64,000 bases of DNA, taken from NCBI GenBank assembly GCA_028281885.1, contig JANQJA010000001.1, positions 1 through 64,000 on the forward strand, given 5' to 3'. This DNA comes from Pseudomonadales bacterium (GTDB lineage: Bacteria > Pseudomonadota > Gammaproteobacteria > Pseudomonadales > Azotimanducaceae). The notes under the pieces are model-generated. The model saw only the letters and a list, made by a program, of their open reading frames with translations, did not search any database and was not told the origin of the DNA. The position numbers and the translations under genes were made by a program. Positions 8,711-18,900 of the stretch are shown here, in pieces. Within the stretch, counting starts at the first letter, position 1. Each line of letters begins with the position of its first letter.

Positions 8711-8780
8711 GCGGGAAGGCCCGTGTGAGGTTAATGACCAAAGGGACAAATCGCCCGATGAAAATGACAAAGGTTCAGCT

Positions 8781-11276
8781 ATGAAAGTAACGCGTCGACA
8801 GTTCATAAAATCGAAGGCAGCGGTAACCGCGATGGCTGCTGCTGGTATTTCGGCGCCGGTTGGTGCGACAAATCTGATAGCGGCTCGAGAAGATGCCGCC
8901 CTGACATGGTCCAAGGCGCCGTGTCGATTCTGTGGAACCGGTTGCAGTGTTCACGTCGCTACCAAGCACGGCCGGGTGGTCGCTACTCATGGCGATATCA
9001 AGTCGCCGGTAAATCGTGGCCTTAACTGTGTGAAAGGTTACTTCCTGTCGAAGATCATGTACGGCGAGGATCGACTGACCCAGCCGCTACTGCGCAAGCG
9101 AGATGGCGAGTACCACAAGGACGGTGATTTTGAACCGGTCGGGTGGGATGAGGCCTTCGACGTGATGGCGGATAAATACAAAGCTGCTCTCAAGGCCAAG
9201 GGGCCGGGTTCAATCGGCATGTTTGGTTCCGGCCAGTGGACCGTGTGGGAAGGCTATGCGGCGGTAAAACTGATGAAGGCCGGTTTCCGCTCCAACAATA
9301 TCGAACCGAATGCCCGCCACTGTATGGCGTCTGCCGTGGGTGGCTTTATGCGCGCGTTTGGTATCGATGAACCCATGGGTTGCTATGACGATTTCGAACA
9401 CGCTAACGCCTTTGTGCTCTGGGGTTCGAATATGGCAGAGATGCATCCGATTCTCTGGACCCGTTTGACAGACCGAAGACTCAGCGCACCAGATACGCAG
9501 GTTGCTGTGCTGTCGACCTACGAGCACCGTTGTTTTGACCTGGCGGATATCGGTGCGATATTCAGTCCTCAGACGGATATGGCGATTCTCAACTACATCG
9601 CTAATTACATCATTGCCAATGACAAGGTGAACTGGAACTTTGTCAACAAGCACACCAACTTCCGTCGCGGCGTCACGGATATCGGCTACGGTTTGCGGCC
9701 CGATCACCCGCTTGAGAAGAAGGCGAAGAATGCTTCGAAGGCTGCAGGTTCCCAGCCAATGACCTTTGACGAGTACAAGGTATTCGTCAGTACCTATACC
9801 GCGGAGTATGTTTCAGAGCTGAGTGGCGTCAGTGAGGCGACGCTGGAAAAAATCGCCAGACTCTATGCCGATCCGGCAGTCAAGGTCATGTCGCTCTGGA
9901 CCATGGGGGTCAACCAGCATACCCGCGGCGTCTGGACCAATAACCTGATTTATAACCTTCACCTGCTGACCGGAAAAATCTCTACACCCGGCAACAGCCC
10001 GTTCTCTTTGACCGGCCAGCCCTCTGCCTGCGGCACCGCCCGCGAAGTGGGCACCTTTGCTCACCGTCTGCCGGCAGACATGGTGGTGATGAATCCAAAA
10101 CATCGAGCCATGGCGGAGAACATCTGGAAGCTGCCGGAAGGCACCATTGTCGATAAACCCGGTGCTCATGCCGTTTTGCACAATCGCAAGTTGAAAGATG
10201 GCGACATCAACGTGTACTGGGTGCAGGTCAACAACAACATGCAGGCCGCGGCAAACATGAATGAGGAGGGCTACCCCGGCTATCGCAATCCCGACAACTT
10301 CATTGTCGTCTCGGATGCATATCCGACGGTCACTGCCCAGGCCGCTGATCTGATTCTTCCCACGGCGATGTGGGTAGAGAAGGAGGGCGCATACGGTAAC
10401 GCCGAGCGGCGTACTCAGTTCTGGCATCAATTGATCGATGCGCCGGGTGAGGCCCGATCTGATGTCTGGCAGGTCATGGAATTTGCCAAGCGTTTCAAGG
10501 TTGAGGAAGTCTGGCCGGCCGAACTGGTTGATAAGAAACCCGCGTACCGTGGCAAGACGCTGTTCGATATTCTGTTTGCCAACGGTCAGGTCGACAGGTA
10601 CCCGCTGTCGGAAATCAGCCCCGATCACGGCAACGATGAGTCGAAACACTTTGGATTCTATGTGCAGAAGGGGTTGTTTGAAGAGTATGCCGCTTTCGGC
10701 CGAGGCCATGCCCATGACCTGGCGGACTTTGAAACCTATCACGCGTCGCGAGGGCTGAGATGGCCGGTCATCGATGGCAAGGAAACCCTGTGGCGGTTCA
10801 AAGAAGGCTACGATCCTTACGTCAAACCCGGATCCGACTTTGAGTTTTATGGCAAACCTGACGGTCGGGCCGTGATCTTTGCCCTGCCGTATGAGCCCCC
10901 GGCGGAGTCTCCTGATGACGAGTTCCCCCTGTGGCTGTGTACAGGTCGGGTGCTGGAACACTGGCATTCCGGGTCCATGACCCAGCGGGTTCCCGAACTC
11001 TACAAGTCCTTTCCCGATGCTGTCTGTTTTATGCACCCGCGGGATGCTCAACAGATGGGAGTACGCAGGGGGGATGCGGTGAAAGTGGAATCACGTCGTG
11101 GTCACATCGTCTCCCGGGTAGAAACCCGGGGTCGCAACCGCCCGCCGGAAGGTATGGTGTTCGTACCCTGGTTTGACCCCCGGCAGTTGATCAACAAGGT
11201 CACGCTGGATGCTACCGATCCGATATCCAAGCAAACCGACTTTAAAAAATGCGCCGTGCGCGTCAGCAAGGTATAG
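8781..11276 (+). CDS. napA: Periplasmic nitrate reductase catalytic subunit NapA
   Basis: An 831-residue bis-MGD molybdoenzyme reducing nitrate to nitrite in the periplasm, full length for the family. It has a Tat signal (TRRQFIK near residues 4-10), a [4Fe-4S] motif at Cys48, Cys51, Cys55 and Cys83, and the Mo-ligand Cys181 in NARHCMAS. The start at 8781 has AAAGG seven bases upstream; the frame is open earlier but that part overlaps napD and lacks family similarity. It receives electrons from NapB and the membrane quinol dehydrogenase NapC, both encoded immediately downstream. A long antisense ORF opposite it is a shadow. Confidence 0.98.
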   Translation: MKVTRRQFIKSKAAVTAMAAAGISAPVGATNLIAAREDAALTWSKAPCRFCGTGCSVHVATKHGRVVATHGDIKSPVNRGLNCVKGYFLSKIMYGEDRLTQPLLRKRDGEYHKDGDFEPVGWDEAFDVMADKYKAALKAKGPGSIGMFGSGQWTVWEGYAAVKLMKAGFRSNNIEPNARHCMASAVGGFMRAFGIDEPMGCYDDFEHANAFVLWGSNMAEMHPILWTRLTDRRLSAPDTQVAVLSTYEHRCFDLADIGAIFSPQTDMAILNYIANYIIANDKVNWNFVNKHTNFRRGVTDIGYGLRPDHPLEKKAKNASKAAGSQPMTFDEYKVFVSTYTAEYVSELSGVSEATLEKIARLYADPAVKVMSLWTMGVNQHTRGVWTNNLIYNLHLLTGKISTPGNSPFSLTGQPSACGTAREVGTFAHRLPADMVVMNPKHRAMAENIWKLPEGTIVDKPGAHAVLHNRKLKDGDINVYWVQVNNNMQAAANMNEEGYPGYRNPDNFIVVSDAYPTVTAQAADLILPTAMWVEKEGAYGNAERRTQFWHQLIDAPGEARSDVWQVMEFAKRFKVEEVWPAELVDKKPAYRGKTLFDILFANGQVDRYPLSEISPDHGNDESKHFGFYVQKGLFEEYAAFGRGHAHDLADFETYHASRGLRWPVIDGKETLWRFKEGYDPYVKPGSDFEFYGKPDGRAVIFALPYEPPAESPDDEFPLWLCTGRVLEHWHSGSMTQRVPELYKSFPDAVCFMHPRDAQQMGVRRGDAVKVESRRGHIVSRVETRGRNRPPEGMVFVPWFDPRQLINKVTLDATDPISKQTDFKKCAVRVSKV

Positions 11277-11287
11277 GGGGTTTTCAG

Positions 11288-11743
11288 ATGAAGAACTTTG
11301 TTTTGATCCCGCTGTTGTTCGCTGTTGTCACCGCATCATTTCAAGCCGTGGCAGAAGCCCAGATTGCAACCTTGCGCAAGGGCACGCCATTGGATCAACA
11401 GCAGGCAGACCCGGATCAGTTGCAGCCCTATAGCGACAGGGATGTGAAGCAGCCCAGGGCTTATCCAATGCAGCCGCCGGTGATTCCTCACAAGATCGAA
11501 AACTATCAGGTCGATCTGAATGTCAACAAATGCCTCTCCTGTCACGCTCGCAGTCGCACCGAGGAATCCCAGGCGCCGATGGTCAGTGTGACTCACTTCA
11601 TGGACCGGGATGGCAATTTTCTGGCGGACGTTTCGCCGCGTCGGTATTTTTGCAATCAGTGTCACGTCCCCCAGATTGAAAGGAAGCCCCTGTTAGAAAA
11701 CCAGTTCAAGGATGTGAAAGCAGTCCTGAATGAGGCCGACTAA
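11288..11743 (+). CDS. napB: Periplasmic nitrate reductase cytochrome c subunit NapB
   Basis: A 151-residue dihaem cytochrome with a signal peptide (about residues 1-24) and two haem-binding motifs, CLSCH at 82-86 and CNQCH at 122-126. The conserved [15 protein letters not shown] region and the FFxDRDG-like stretch before the second haem are typical of NapB. It forms the NapAB complex and passes electrons from NapC to NapA. The ATG at 11288 has a GGGGG-rich ribosome site just after the napA stop. Confidence 0.96.
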   Translation: MKNFVLIPLLFAVVTASFQAVAEAQIATLRKGTPLDQQQADPDQLQPYSDRDVKQPRAYPMQPPVIPHKIENYQVDLNVNKCLSCHARSRTEESQAPMVSVTHFMDRDGNFLADVSPRRYFCNQCHVPQIERKPLLENQFKDVKAVLNEAD

Positions 11744-11757
11744 ACGGGAGAACAATC

Positions 11758-12345
11758 GTGATTGAATTGTTAAAACGTTACCTGCGGCGGGCGAGACAGC
11801 CCAGCATTCACTACAGCCTGGGCTTTCTCACATTGGGCGGCTTCGTGATGGGGATCATTTTTTGGGGAGGTTTTAATACGGCGCTTGAAGCGACCAACAC
11901 GGAAACCTTCTGTATCTCCTGTCACGAGATGGAAGACAACGTGTATATGGAACTTCAGAGTACCGTGCATTTCAGTAATGGCTCCGGTGTCAGGGCGACA
12001 TGCCCGGACTGTCATGTGCCCCATGAGTGGACTTACAAGATTGCCCGCAAAACACAGGCCAGCAAGGAAGTCTGGGGCAAGATATTTGGCACTATCAACA
12101 CCCGGGACAAATTCCTCGACAAGCGCCTGGAACTTGCGCAACACGAATGGGCGAGACTGAAGGCCAACGATTCCCTGGAGTGTCGGAACTGCCATGACTT
12201 CGACTACATGGATTTCACCCAGCAGGGCAAACGCGCCAGGGATCAACATAGCTCTGCGTTGGCCAGTGGTGAGAAAACCTGTATTGACTGCCATAAGGGT
12301 ATTGCTCACAGACTCCCGAATATGGCGGGCGTGGAAGGGTTCTGA
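11758..12345 (+). CDS. napC: Membrane tetrahaem cytochrome c NapC (quinol dehydrogenase)
   Basis: A 195-residue NapC/NirT-family protein with one N-terminal membrane helix (about residues 19-40) and four CXXCH motifs at 52-56, 82-86, 142-146 and 175-179. It oxidises quinol and feeds NapB. It starts with GTG at 11758, 14 bases after napB, preceded by CGGGAGAA. The operon ends here with no napG or napH, the EFDABC arrangement known from pseudomonads. No convincing terminator follows. Confidence 0.97.
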   Translation: MIELLKRYLRRARQPSIHYSLGFLTLGGFVMGIIFWGGFNTALEATNTETFCISCHEMEDNVYMELQSTVHFSNGSGVRATCPDCHVPHEWTYKIARKTQASKEVWGKIFGTINTRDKFLDKRLELAQHEWARLKANDSLECRNCHDFDYMDFTQQGKRARDQHSSALASGEKTCIDCHKGIAHRLPNMAGVEGF

Positions 12346-12799
12346 TCAGATAGTCGAGATTTTCAGTACTCGAAGATCCTTTTGGGAGGGGATGAAGGGC
12401 CGCCACGTTGTTTCCACAACCGTGATCTGACCTGTTGCCGGTGGAAGTTAGGTATTTCGGAGACGCTCTCAAGATTTCCCGGTTCCGGTTATTTTTTGTC
12501 CTGATTGAAGGTCTCCCTTACTTTCTTACGGGGACATTAATGCCTTCACTGCGATCTGCATATTGACCAAAGAGCGCAATGCAGACCATAGATCTCTAAA
12601 CTTCGGTTCTGCGGGCGGTTAGCTGCTTCATTGACGCGGGGGTTGGCAGTATCTTCATATACAACGGGCGTAGCAAGTTAGTAGATCCTGAACAATCCCG
12701 CTAAGATCGCTGTCCTTAATCCTCCAGGAAATACAGTGGAGGGGATCCGGTTGGCTAGGCACCTTCTTGAAACGGATTTTGAAGCAGACGCAGCGTGAG
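12346..12799. other. Non-coding gap between napC and the exporter operon
   Basis: About 450 bases without a supportable gene. There is a weak TCGAG/CTCGA dyad just after napC (no T-tract) and TTCCAC/GTGGAA around 12410-12450. No clear promoter could be assigned. An in-frame TTG at 12767 would lengthen the adaptor gene by 11 codons but has no better ribosome site. Confidence 0.5.
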
Positions 12800-14089
12800 A
12801 TGAGTACTACGGACACAAAAATAGACGGCACGGCCGGACAGGACGAGTTTGTCGGGTATCGTTCCCGCAGAGGCAGGCGACTCTTGACGATCGGCATTGC
12901 ATTGGTTGCCTCCCTGGTAACTATCTTCGTCTCGGTCTACCTGTATGATTTTTTTGTTGCCGAGGATTTTTTCGAATCTTCCAAGGTTCGAACCGCAGTG
13001 GCGGAAGAAGGAAGGTTCGAGCGCAGTATTTCGGTTGAAGGCAAGGTGGTTGCAACCTTCAATCCCACCTTTTACGCGAAGGATCTCGGCGTGATATCGC
13101 TGAATGTCGATGAGGGTGACGAGGTTGATGCCGATCAGCTCCTTGCCACGATTTCCAATGCCGAGCTAACAAGTCAGCTACGGCGGCAGCAATCCATGCT
13201 TGAGCTACAGCGTGTCGAACTGGACACGCTAAAAAACGAACTGAAACAGAGAGAGCTGGAGTCCTCCCAGCAGCTCACTCTGCTGAAGATTAATCTTGAG
13301 GCGAGCCGCCGCGAACTGGACCGAATGTCACAGATCACGAACAAGGGCAGTATCAGTCTCAACGACTACGAAAAGTTGAAGGACAACGTTCACGCGCTGG
13401 AAGTGCAGGTCGAAAATACCGTTCAGCAGAATGCACTTGCGCGAGAGAACCGCCAGTACGAAGTGCGAACAAAGTCGCTTTCGATAGATCAACAGGCGTT
13501 GGTCGTGGACGATCTGAAACGTCAGGTGGACGAACTCAGTATTGAATCCCCGGTGGATGGAGTTGTCGGCGATATTCTGGTCAATGAAAGAGACACGGTG
13601 GTCAGGAATCAACCCATCATGAGCGTCGTGGATCTGTCTTCTTACGAGGTGGAGGTGTCGATCCCCGAGACCTACGCAGAGAGCCTGGAGCCAGGAATTG
13701 CCGCATACATTACGTATCGCAATGAAGAGTACAAAGGAACGCTGGGAGCGATTTCACCGGAAGTAAAGCAGGGCAGCGTATCCGCCCGGGTTGTGTTCGA
13801 AGGCGATGCACCGGCGGGGCTACGTCAGAATCTGCGCCTGAACAACAGGATCATTCTCGAATCGAAAGACCGCGTCATCAAGGTCAAGCGCGGCCCATTC
13901 GTTGAGGCCCATGGTGGTCGCGGCGTTTATATTCTGGACGGCAACCTGGCAAGGTATCGCCGTATCAGGGTTGGATCGGTCGGTCTGAATGAAGTAGAAA
14001 TCCTGTCGGGTATTAAACGGGGCGAGACTCTCATTATTTCTAATACAGCGGAATTGATGGGCGTGGAGACGGCACTAATTACAAACTGA
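12800..14089 (+). CDS. HlyD/MacA-type periplasmic adaptor subunit
   Basis: A 429-residue membrane-fusion protein. A cytoplasmic Arg-rich stretch precedes one membrane helix (about 28-50). A lipoyl/barrel-sandwich half motif follows (about 70-115), then a Gln/Glu-rich coiled-coil hairpin (about 115-225), the second half of the sandwich (IESPVDGVVGDI), and beta-barrel and membrane-proximal domains to the end. Such adaptors link an inner-membrane ABC transporter to an outer-membrane channel. It heads a four-gene operon with an ATPase and two permeases; the outer-membrane partner is not in the window. The exported substrate is unknown. Confidence 0.88.
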   Translation: MSTTDTKIDGTAGQDEFVGYRSRRGRRLLTIGIALVASLVTIFVSVYLYDFFVAEDFFESSKVRTAVAEEGRFERSISVEGKVVATFNPTFYAKDLGVISLNVDEGDEVDADQLLATISNAELTSQLRRQQSMLELQRVELDTLKNELKQRELESSQQLTLLKINLEASRRELDRMSQITNKGSISLNDYEKLKDNVHALEVQVENTVQQNALARENRQYEVRTKSLSIDQQALVVDDLKRQVDELSIESPVDGVVGDILVNERDTVVRNQPIMSVVDLSSYEVEVSIPETYAESLEPGIAAYITYRNEEYKGTLGAISPEVKQGSVSARVVFEGDAPAGLRQNLRLNNRIILESKDRVIKVKRGPFVEAHGGRGVYILDGNLARYRRIRVGSVGLNEVEILSGIKRGETLIISNTAELMGVETALITN

Positions 14090-14132
14090 ATGAATCTGAA
14101 GTAGCTGCAGTAATTGTAGTAAGGAGAGGGAG

Positions 14133-14795
14133 ATGTTCAGAATGGAGAGCGTTGAAAGACGCTTCCAGGTCGGCGAAATCATGACGTACGCGCTTCGTGA
14201 TTTCAGTCTGTCGATTGGTGAAGGTGATTTCGTCGCCGTTGAAGGCCCAAGCGGTGCTGGCAAGACTACGTTTCTCAATATCGCTGGTCTGCTCGACCCG
14301 ATGGATGGCGGCAAGTATTACCTTGCCGGCGAGGACGTCAGCGAACTGTCGGATCGCGATCGGTCTCTGATCCGTAATCAGCGGATCGGTTTTATCTTCC
14401 AGGGTTTCAACCTGATTCCGGATCTGTCCGCCGAAAAGAATGTGGAGTTACCGCTGCGGTTGCGAGGCATGAGTGCTGCTGAGAGAAAGCAGCGAGTAGG
14501 TGCCGCGCTCGAACAGGTGGGGCTCACCAGCCGCGCTCGTCATCTGCCCTCCAAGCTTTCCGGGGGACAGCAGCAACGGGTGGCCATCGCAAGAGCCATC
14601 GCCGGTTCGCCAAACATTATTCTCGCGGATGAGCCGACCGGTAACCTCGACACGCACATGGCAGCACAGATTATGGAGATGCTGGTCGCCATCAACGAAG
14701 CCGGCACCAGCATCATCATGGTCACTCACTCGCCGGAAAGTGCACAGGTCGCCAAGCGACGGATTGAAGTGCGCGACGGACGCATCGTCGAGTAG
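14133..14795 (+). CDS. ABC transporter ATP-binding protein, MacB/LolD type
   Basis: A 220-residue ATPase with Walker A GPSGAGKT (38-45), Q-loop Gln90, signature LSGGQ (142-146) and Walker B with DEPTG (166-170). The sequence closely follows the LolD/MacB/FtsE group that drives mechanotransmission exporters. A good ribosome site (AAGGAGAGGG) precedes the ATG. It lies 43 bp after the adaptor and 8 bp before the first permease, so it presumably powers both FtsX-type permeases. Confidence 0.95.
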   Translation: MFRMESVERRFQVGEIMTYALRDFSLSIGEGDFVAVEGPSGAGKTTFLNIAGLLDPMDGGKYYLAGEDVSELSDRDRSLIRNQRIGFIFQGFNLIPDLSAEKNVELPLRLRGMSAAERKQRVGAALEQVGLTSRARHLPSKLSGGQQQRVAIARAIAGSPNIILADEPTGNLDTHMAAQIMEMLVAINEAGTSIIMVTHSPESAQVAKRRIEVRDGRIVE

Positions 14796-14803
14796 GTGCC
14801 TGT

Positions 14804-16168
14804 ATGTTTATGCTTGCCCTGGAAACCGCGCTTCGAAGTATCAGAAAAACGCCCGGTGTTTCGCTGCTGGTGACAGCCGCGATCGCGCTGGGCGTCGGTA
14901 TTACCATGCCCATGGTCGTGCTTTACTACAACACGGCGCAAAACCCGATTCCCGGGCAAAGCGACAACGTCTATACCGTTCTCATCGACAACTGGTTTGC
15001 CGATGTAACTTTCTGGCAGGTTGCTCCCGATATGCCTCCGGACATCATGGCCGCGCGCGACGCTCGGGCGATCATGGCATCCGATATACAGACAGGAACC
15101 TCCGTGGGCTACCGGGTGATCCAGCCGATTCGAAGCGCAGACAATGACACTCGCATCAAGCCTTTCTTCTCCGAGGTTCGAATCACCACACCGGATTTCT
15201 TTCGTATGTTCCGGGCACCCATGCTTTACGGCAATATCTGGGACAAGGAAACGGGCGAGTCTGGCGCCAATGTCGCAATACTCAGCAATGTCACCAATCA
15301 ACGACTGTTTGGCGGCGGTGACAACGTTGGAAAGGAGTTCAAGGTCGCAGACGAGATCTACCAGGTTGTCGGAATCCTCGACGCCTGGGATTTTACTCCC
15401 CGCCTCTACTCGATCTCGATCAACGCGCGAGTCGAGGGCGTGTTTGTTCCTCTCAGCGACTTCAAGCGAAGTCATCTGATGCCGGAGCGGGCAACCACCA
15501 TCGGCACCGATACACCAGAAAACTTCGATCAGACCTACCTCAACAGCGAAACCATTTTTGCCGAGGTCTGGGTGGAGCTGCCCACCGCCGAGAACGTAGC
15601 CGCTTTCAGGGACTATCTGGACAACTACACGCTGGAACAGAAATCGTTGGGCCGTTATGAGCGCCCTGTTAACAACCGTCTGTATTCGGGGACTGAATGG
15701 CTGGAAGTTGCCCCTGCCAGCCAGGAATCGAAGTCCTTGTACCGGGCTTTCATCATCGTGGCAGTATTCTTCCTGGTCGTCTGTATTTTCAATCTGCTCA
15801 GCCTGTTACTCGCGAAGTTCATGTCCGTCACGCCGGAGGCGAGCGTGACCCGGGCTCTGGGTGCGACGCGTACTGATATTTTCCTGCGCTATCTGCTGGA
15901 GGTTGGGGTTTTGGGACTGCTGGGCGGGATATTGAGTCTCTATGTCGCGCGGATAGCACTAAGATCCATGCTCTGGGTGTACATCAGCAATCTCCCACCA
16001 GAGTTCAAAGAGATAACAGGCATTGGCGAGAATCCCTACATTCAGTTCAATACCTCGCTGTTTCTGGCGACCTTTGCTCTCGCCATCGCTGCGTCGCTGA
16101 TCGCAGCGCTGATTCCAGCCTGGCGCGCCTGCCACGTACCACCGGCAGAATATCTGAAGGTTAACTAG
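14804..16168 (+). CDS. ABC transporter permease, MacB/FtsX family (first)
   Basis: A 454-residue permease of the MacB_PCD plus FtsX layout. It has one N-terminal membrane helix (about 18-42), a large periplasmic domain (about 50-320) and three C-terminal helices (about 320-450). The motif TRALGATRTDIFLRYLLE after the second helix is the coupling helix typical of this family. It is encoded between the ATPase and a second, diverged permease; the two probably form a heterodimer as in LolCE (inference). Confidence 0.92.
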   Translation: MFMLALETALRSIRKTPGVSLLVTAAIALGVGITMPMVVLYYNTAQNPIPGQSDNVYTVLIDNWFADVTFWQVAPDMPPDIMAARDARAIMASDIQTGTSVGYRVIQPIRSADNDTRIKPFFSEVRITTPDFFRMFRAPMLYGNIWDKETGESGANVAILSNVTNQRLFGGGDNVGKEFKVADEIYQVVGILDAWDFTPRLYSISINARVEGVFVPLSDFKRSHLMPERATTIGTDTPENFDQTYLNSETIFAEVWVELPTAENVAAFRDYLDNYTLEQKSLGRYERPVNNRLYSGTEWLEVAPASQESKSLYRAFIIVAVFFLVVCIFNLLSLLLAKFMSVTPEASVTRALGATRTDIFLRYLLEVGVLGLLGGILSLYVARIALRSMLWVYISNLPPEFKEITGIGENPYIQFNTSLFLATFALAIAASLIAALIPAWRACHVPPAEYLKVN

Positions 16169-16178
16169 GGAGAGCCAC

Positions 16179-17438
16179 ATGTATCTTGGAGATATCTTCA
16201 GCACGTTGCGCCATTCAAAAGCGGGCACCCTGTTGCTCGTGCTGCAGGTCGCCTTCACCTTTGCCGTGTTGGTTAACGTCTACGCCATGATCCAGGATTA
16301 CCGAAAGCAGGTGGTCAAGGATCATGGGTTCAAGGATGAAGCGTCATTGATCGGTGTCACGATACGTCCCTATGACAGGGCAACCCAGGGAGAAGCCGCC
16401 CGCGCCAGGTACCGAAACCAGATCGAACGAGACCTCGCGATCATGCGCAGCACCCTTGATGTGGCGGATGTGTCGATGGCTCACGAAGGAATACCGCTTC
16501 AGAACAACATCTACGTGGAAAGGAATCGCGAATTTCTACGCCGTGAGGGCCAGCTACAGACGGAAGCTGTCAGACACACACGGTACAGCGCCGACGTGAA
16601 CACGCTGGATTTGCTGGGTGTCGAACTGGTCGCCGGCAGGAAGTTTACCCCCGAGGATGTTCGCTGGGTGGATCGCGTTAGCAGTAAAGGCGGCCCGATT
16701 ATCGTCACCGAGGCACTGGCAGACGCGTTATTCCCGGAGGGCAATGCATTAGGCCAAAGGGTCACGACCCGCGATGGTCTGACGACCGAGATTGTCGGCA
16801 TTATCAAGACCATGGCCGGTGTCTGGTGGGCTCCCTACGATGAACACACCAGCTTCATCGCCGGCAGATCCAATTTCAATGAAGGCTATCTCGTTCGGAT
16901 CAGTCGCGACGGTGTTGCAGGCCGCGATTTTGAAATCGGAAAGAGTGCCATGATCCGCGCACTTGGCGAACGTCTGTATGCAGAATCCGAGGAACGGGAA
17001 ATCATGATCGAGACCGTAGACGACCTCCGCAGAGGCAACCTCGGTCGGTTTATCACGATCAACTCTATTATCGGTGCCGTCGGTCTGATCCTGTTGATCG
17101 TGACGGCGCTGGGCAACTATGGCCAGATGTCATACACCGTATTTCGACGAACCAAGCAGATCGGAATCAGGCGTGCTCTAGGCGCGACTCGGGGTTATAT
17201 CTTCAGGTACTTCCTGACGGAGAGTGCATTGGTCACCGTCATCGGATTGATTCCTGGCGTGCTGCTCATGATTGGTTTGAACTATGTCATCGTCAACGCG
17301 CTTGGATACGGCAAGTTTTTTTGGAGCTACATTGTTTACGGCGTGATTTTTATGGTGTTGGTCGGTTGGGTCTCTGCGCTAATCCCGATTCTCGGAGCCA
17401 TGCGAATATCTCCGGCGACTGCTACAAGGACGTTGTGA
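16179..17438 (+). CDS. ABC transporter permease, MacB/FtsX family (second)
   Basis: A 419-residue permease with the same layout as its neighbour: one N-terminal helix, a periplasmic domain and three C-terminal helices. The coupling motif is RRALGATRGYIFRYFLTE. It is clearly related to the preceding permease but strongly diverged. It lies 10 bp after it with GGGAG upstream of the ATG and is the last gene of the exporter operon. No terminator is evident; the next 226 bases contain an aldolase gene relic. Confidence 0.92.
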   Translation: MYLGDIFSTLRHSKAGTLLLVLQVAFTFAVLVNVYAMIQDYRKQVVKDHGFKDEASLIGVTIRPYDRATQGEAARARYRNQIERDLAIMRSTLDVADVSMAHEGIPLQNNIYVERNREFLRREGQLQTEAVRHTRYSADVNTLDLLGVELVAGRKFTPEDVRWVDRVSSKGGPIIVTEALADALFPEGNALGQRVTTRDGLTTEIVGIIKTMAGVWWAPYDEHTSFIAGRSNFNEGYLVRISRDGVAGRDFEIGKSAMIRALGERLYAESEEREIMIETVDDLRRGNLGRFITINSIIGAVGLILLIVTALGNYGQMSYTVFRRTKQIGIRRALGATRGYIFRYFLTESALVTVIGLIPGVLLMIGLNYVIVNALGYGKFFWSYIVYGVIFMVLVGWVSALIPILGAMRISPATATRTL

Positions 17439-17495
17439 TATCGAGACGGTGTTACGGATAGCTCGAATTCTGCTTCGGCCTATTTGAAAGGTATA

Positions 17496-17540
17496 GGGCG
17501 ATCTGGCCTCGGCTCAACATGGTTTGCAGACAGTCACGGA
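17496..17540 (-). pseudogene. Relic of an HpcH/HpaI aldolase gene
   Basis: Forty-five bases match positions 7035-7079, inside the aldolase gene, at 39 of 45 positions, in the same orientation; the first 19 are identical. On the minus strand it reads RDCLQTMLSRGQIA, against RDCLQYMLSRGQIA in the intact gene. Similarity stops on both sides and a stop codon lies just upstream, so this is a remnant of a second copy or of a rearrangement, not a working gene. Confidence 0.6.
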
Positions 17541-17664
17541 AGGCCTGTCACACGTATCCAATCTTTTTTCCCGGAAGTTAGAATGCGTCTGCCTGCCTGA
17601 ATTTATTATCGCTGGTGGGCGCCGCTACCGCGCTTCACAATTTTGATTTACCTGGAGGTCTGGC

Positions 17665-18870
17665 ATGTCCGAAGACGACTTTCTTTTCAAAGGTTTAAAA
17701 GTCCTCGATGTGGGCAACTGGATCGCGGGGCCTGTTGCGGGAACCATGCTCGCTGATCGTGGTGCTGATGTAATAAAGGTCGAAGAGCCGGTCAACGGCG
17801 ATGGTTACCGCAATCACGCACTGGCACCCTTTAACCCGCAGGCGGAAGCCAATTACACCTGGGCACTCGACGCGCGGAACAAACGCTCACTCACGCTAAA
17901 CCTGAAGTCCGAAGAAGGCATGAAAATACTCAGACGACTGATTGTCGACTGTGATGTTTATGTCACCAATCAACCGCTGCCGCTGCGTCGGAATCTGGGG
18001 CTTCGCTATGAAGACATCCGGTCTCTGAACGAACGCATGATCTACGCTTCGCTGACCCCTTATGGGGAGCGGGGGCCTGACACGGACAAGGCTGCCTTCG
18101 ATGTGGTGGCCTACTGGAATCGCTCCGGATTGATGAACGAGATGAGGCCAGCCGGCGCGGAACCGGTACAGGCGCTGGCAGGGATGGGGGACCATCCGAC
18201 GGCAGTTGCGATGTATGCCAGTATTGTCACAGCCCTGTTGCGGCGTGAGCGCACCGGTAAGGGCGGGATGGCGTCCACTTCACTGTTGGCAAACGGTGTC
18301 TGGGCATCTTCCTGCATGACCCAGGCCCGGTTCGCCAACGCGGATTTCTCTACCACCAGCATGCCGAGACCCATGAACACGCTTTATGAAGCCAAAGACG
18401 GGCGCTGGATCCAACTTAACATGGTGCGTAGACAAGATGAGATTGATCGCATGCTGATTGCCATGGAGGCATTCGATGCTATTGCCGATGGGCGTTTTTC
18501 CACCCTCGAGGCTCGCCAGCAAAACGCAGCAGCGTTCATCAGGTTGCTGCGCGATATCTTCGCGACACGTACCAGCGCCGAGTGGCTTCAGCTCCTCAGG
18601 ATAGAGAACGGCCTGTCCGTGGAACGGGTCGCAGTGTTTGATGACGTCGTCACCGATCCGCATCTCAAGCTAAACAACATTGTGTCTTCACCGATAGAAC
18701 CGGTCGGCATGGATTACATCATTAATGATCCGGTCAACGCCGAGGGTGTACCAAAGGTCGGCGCGCGCAAGGCGCCAGCAAAAGGAGAGCACACGGAAGA
18801 AGTGCTGGCCGAGATGGGATATACCGATGTCGACATCGAGAGGCTCAGGGAAGCCGGCGTAGTCAGTTGA
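17665..18870 (+). CDS. CaiB/BaiF (family III) CoA transferase
   Basis: A 401-residue family III CoA transferase. It opens with the family signature KVLDVGNWIAGPVAGTMLADRGADVIKVEEP and has the expected catalytic Asp at about 176 (AGMGDHP), the residue that forms the aspartyl-CoA intermediate. A ribosome site (CTGGAGG) precedes the ATG. It would move CoA between two acids, or activate an acid for beta-oxidation. An acyl-CoA dehydrogenase lies on the opposite strand just downstream and a fused CoA transferase at 22527. The acid substrate is unknown. Confidence 0.93.
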   Translation: MSEDDFLFKGLKVLDVGNWIAGPVAGTMLADRGADVIKVEEPVNGDGYRNHALAPFNPQAEANYTWALDARNKRSLTLNLKSEEGMKILRRLIVDCDVYVTNQPLPLRRNLGLRYEDIRSLNERMIYASLTPYGERGPDTDKAAFDVVAYWNRSGLMNEMRPAGAEPVQALAGMGDHPTAVAMYASIVTALLRRERTGKGGMASTSLLANGVWASSCMTQARFANADFSTTSMPRPMNTLYEAKDGRWIQLNMVRRQDEIDRMLIAMEAFDAIADGRFSTLEARQQNAAAFIRLLRDIFATRTSAEWLQLLRIENGLSVERVAVFDDVVTDPHLKLNNIVSSPIEPVGMDYIINDPVNAEGVPKVGARKAPAKGEHTEEVLAEMGYTDVDIERLREAGVVS

Positions 18871-18900
18871 GTCTGGTGACTGGCACGTGATGCGAGTACG

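Noticed and set aside
9813..11051. A 412-codon open frame on the minus strand opposite napA
   Set aside because: It lies wholly within the unmistakable napA coding sequence, has no recognisable domain and no ribosome site; it is a shadow of high-GC codon use.
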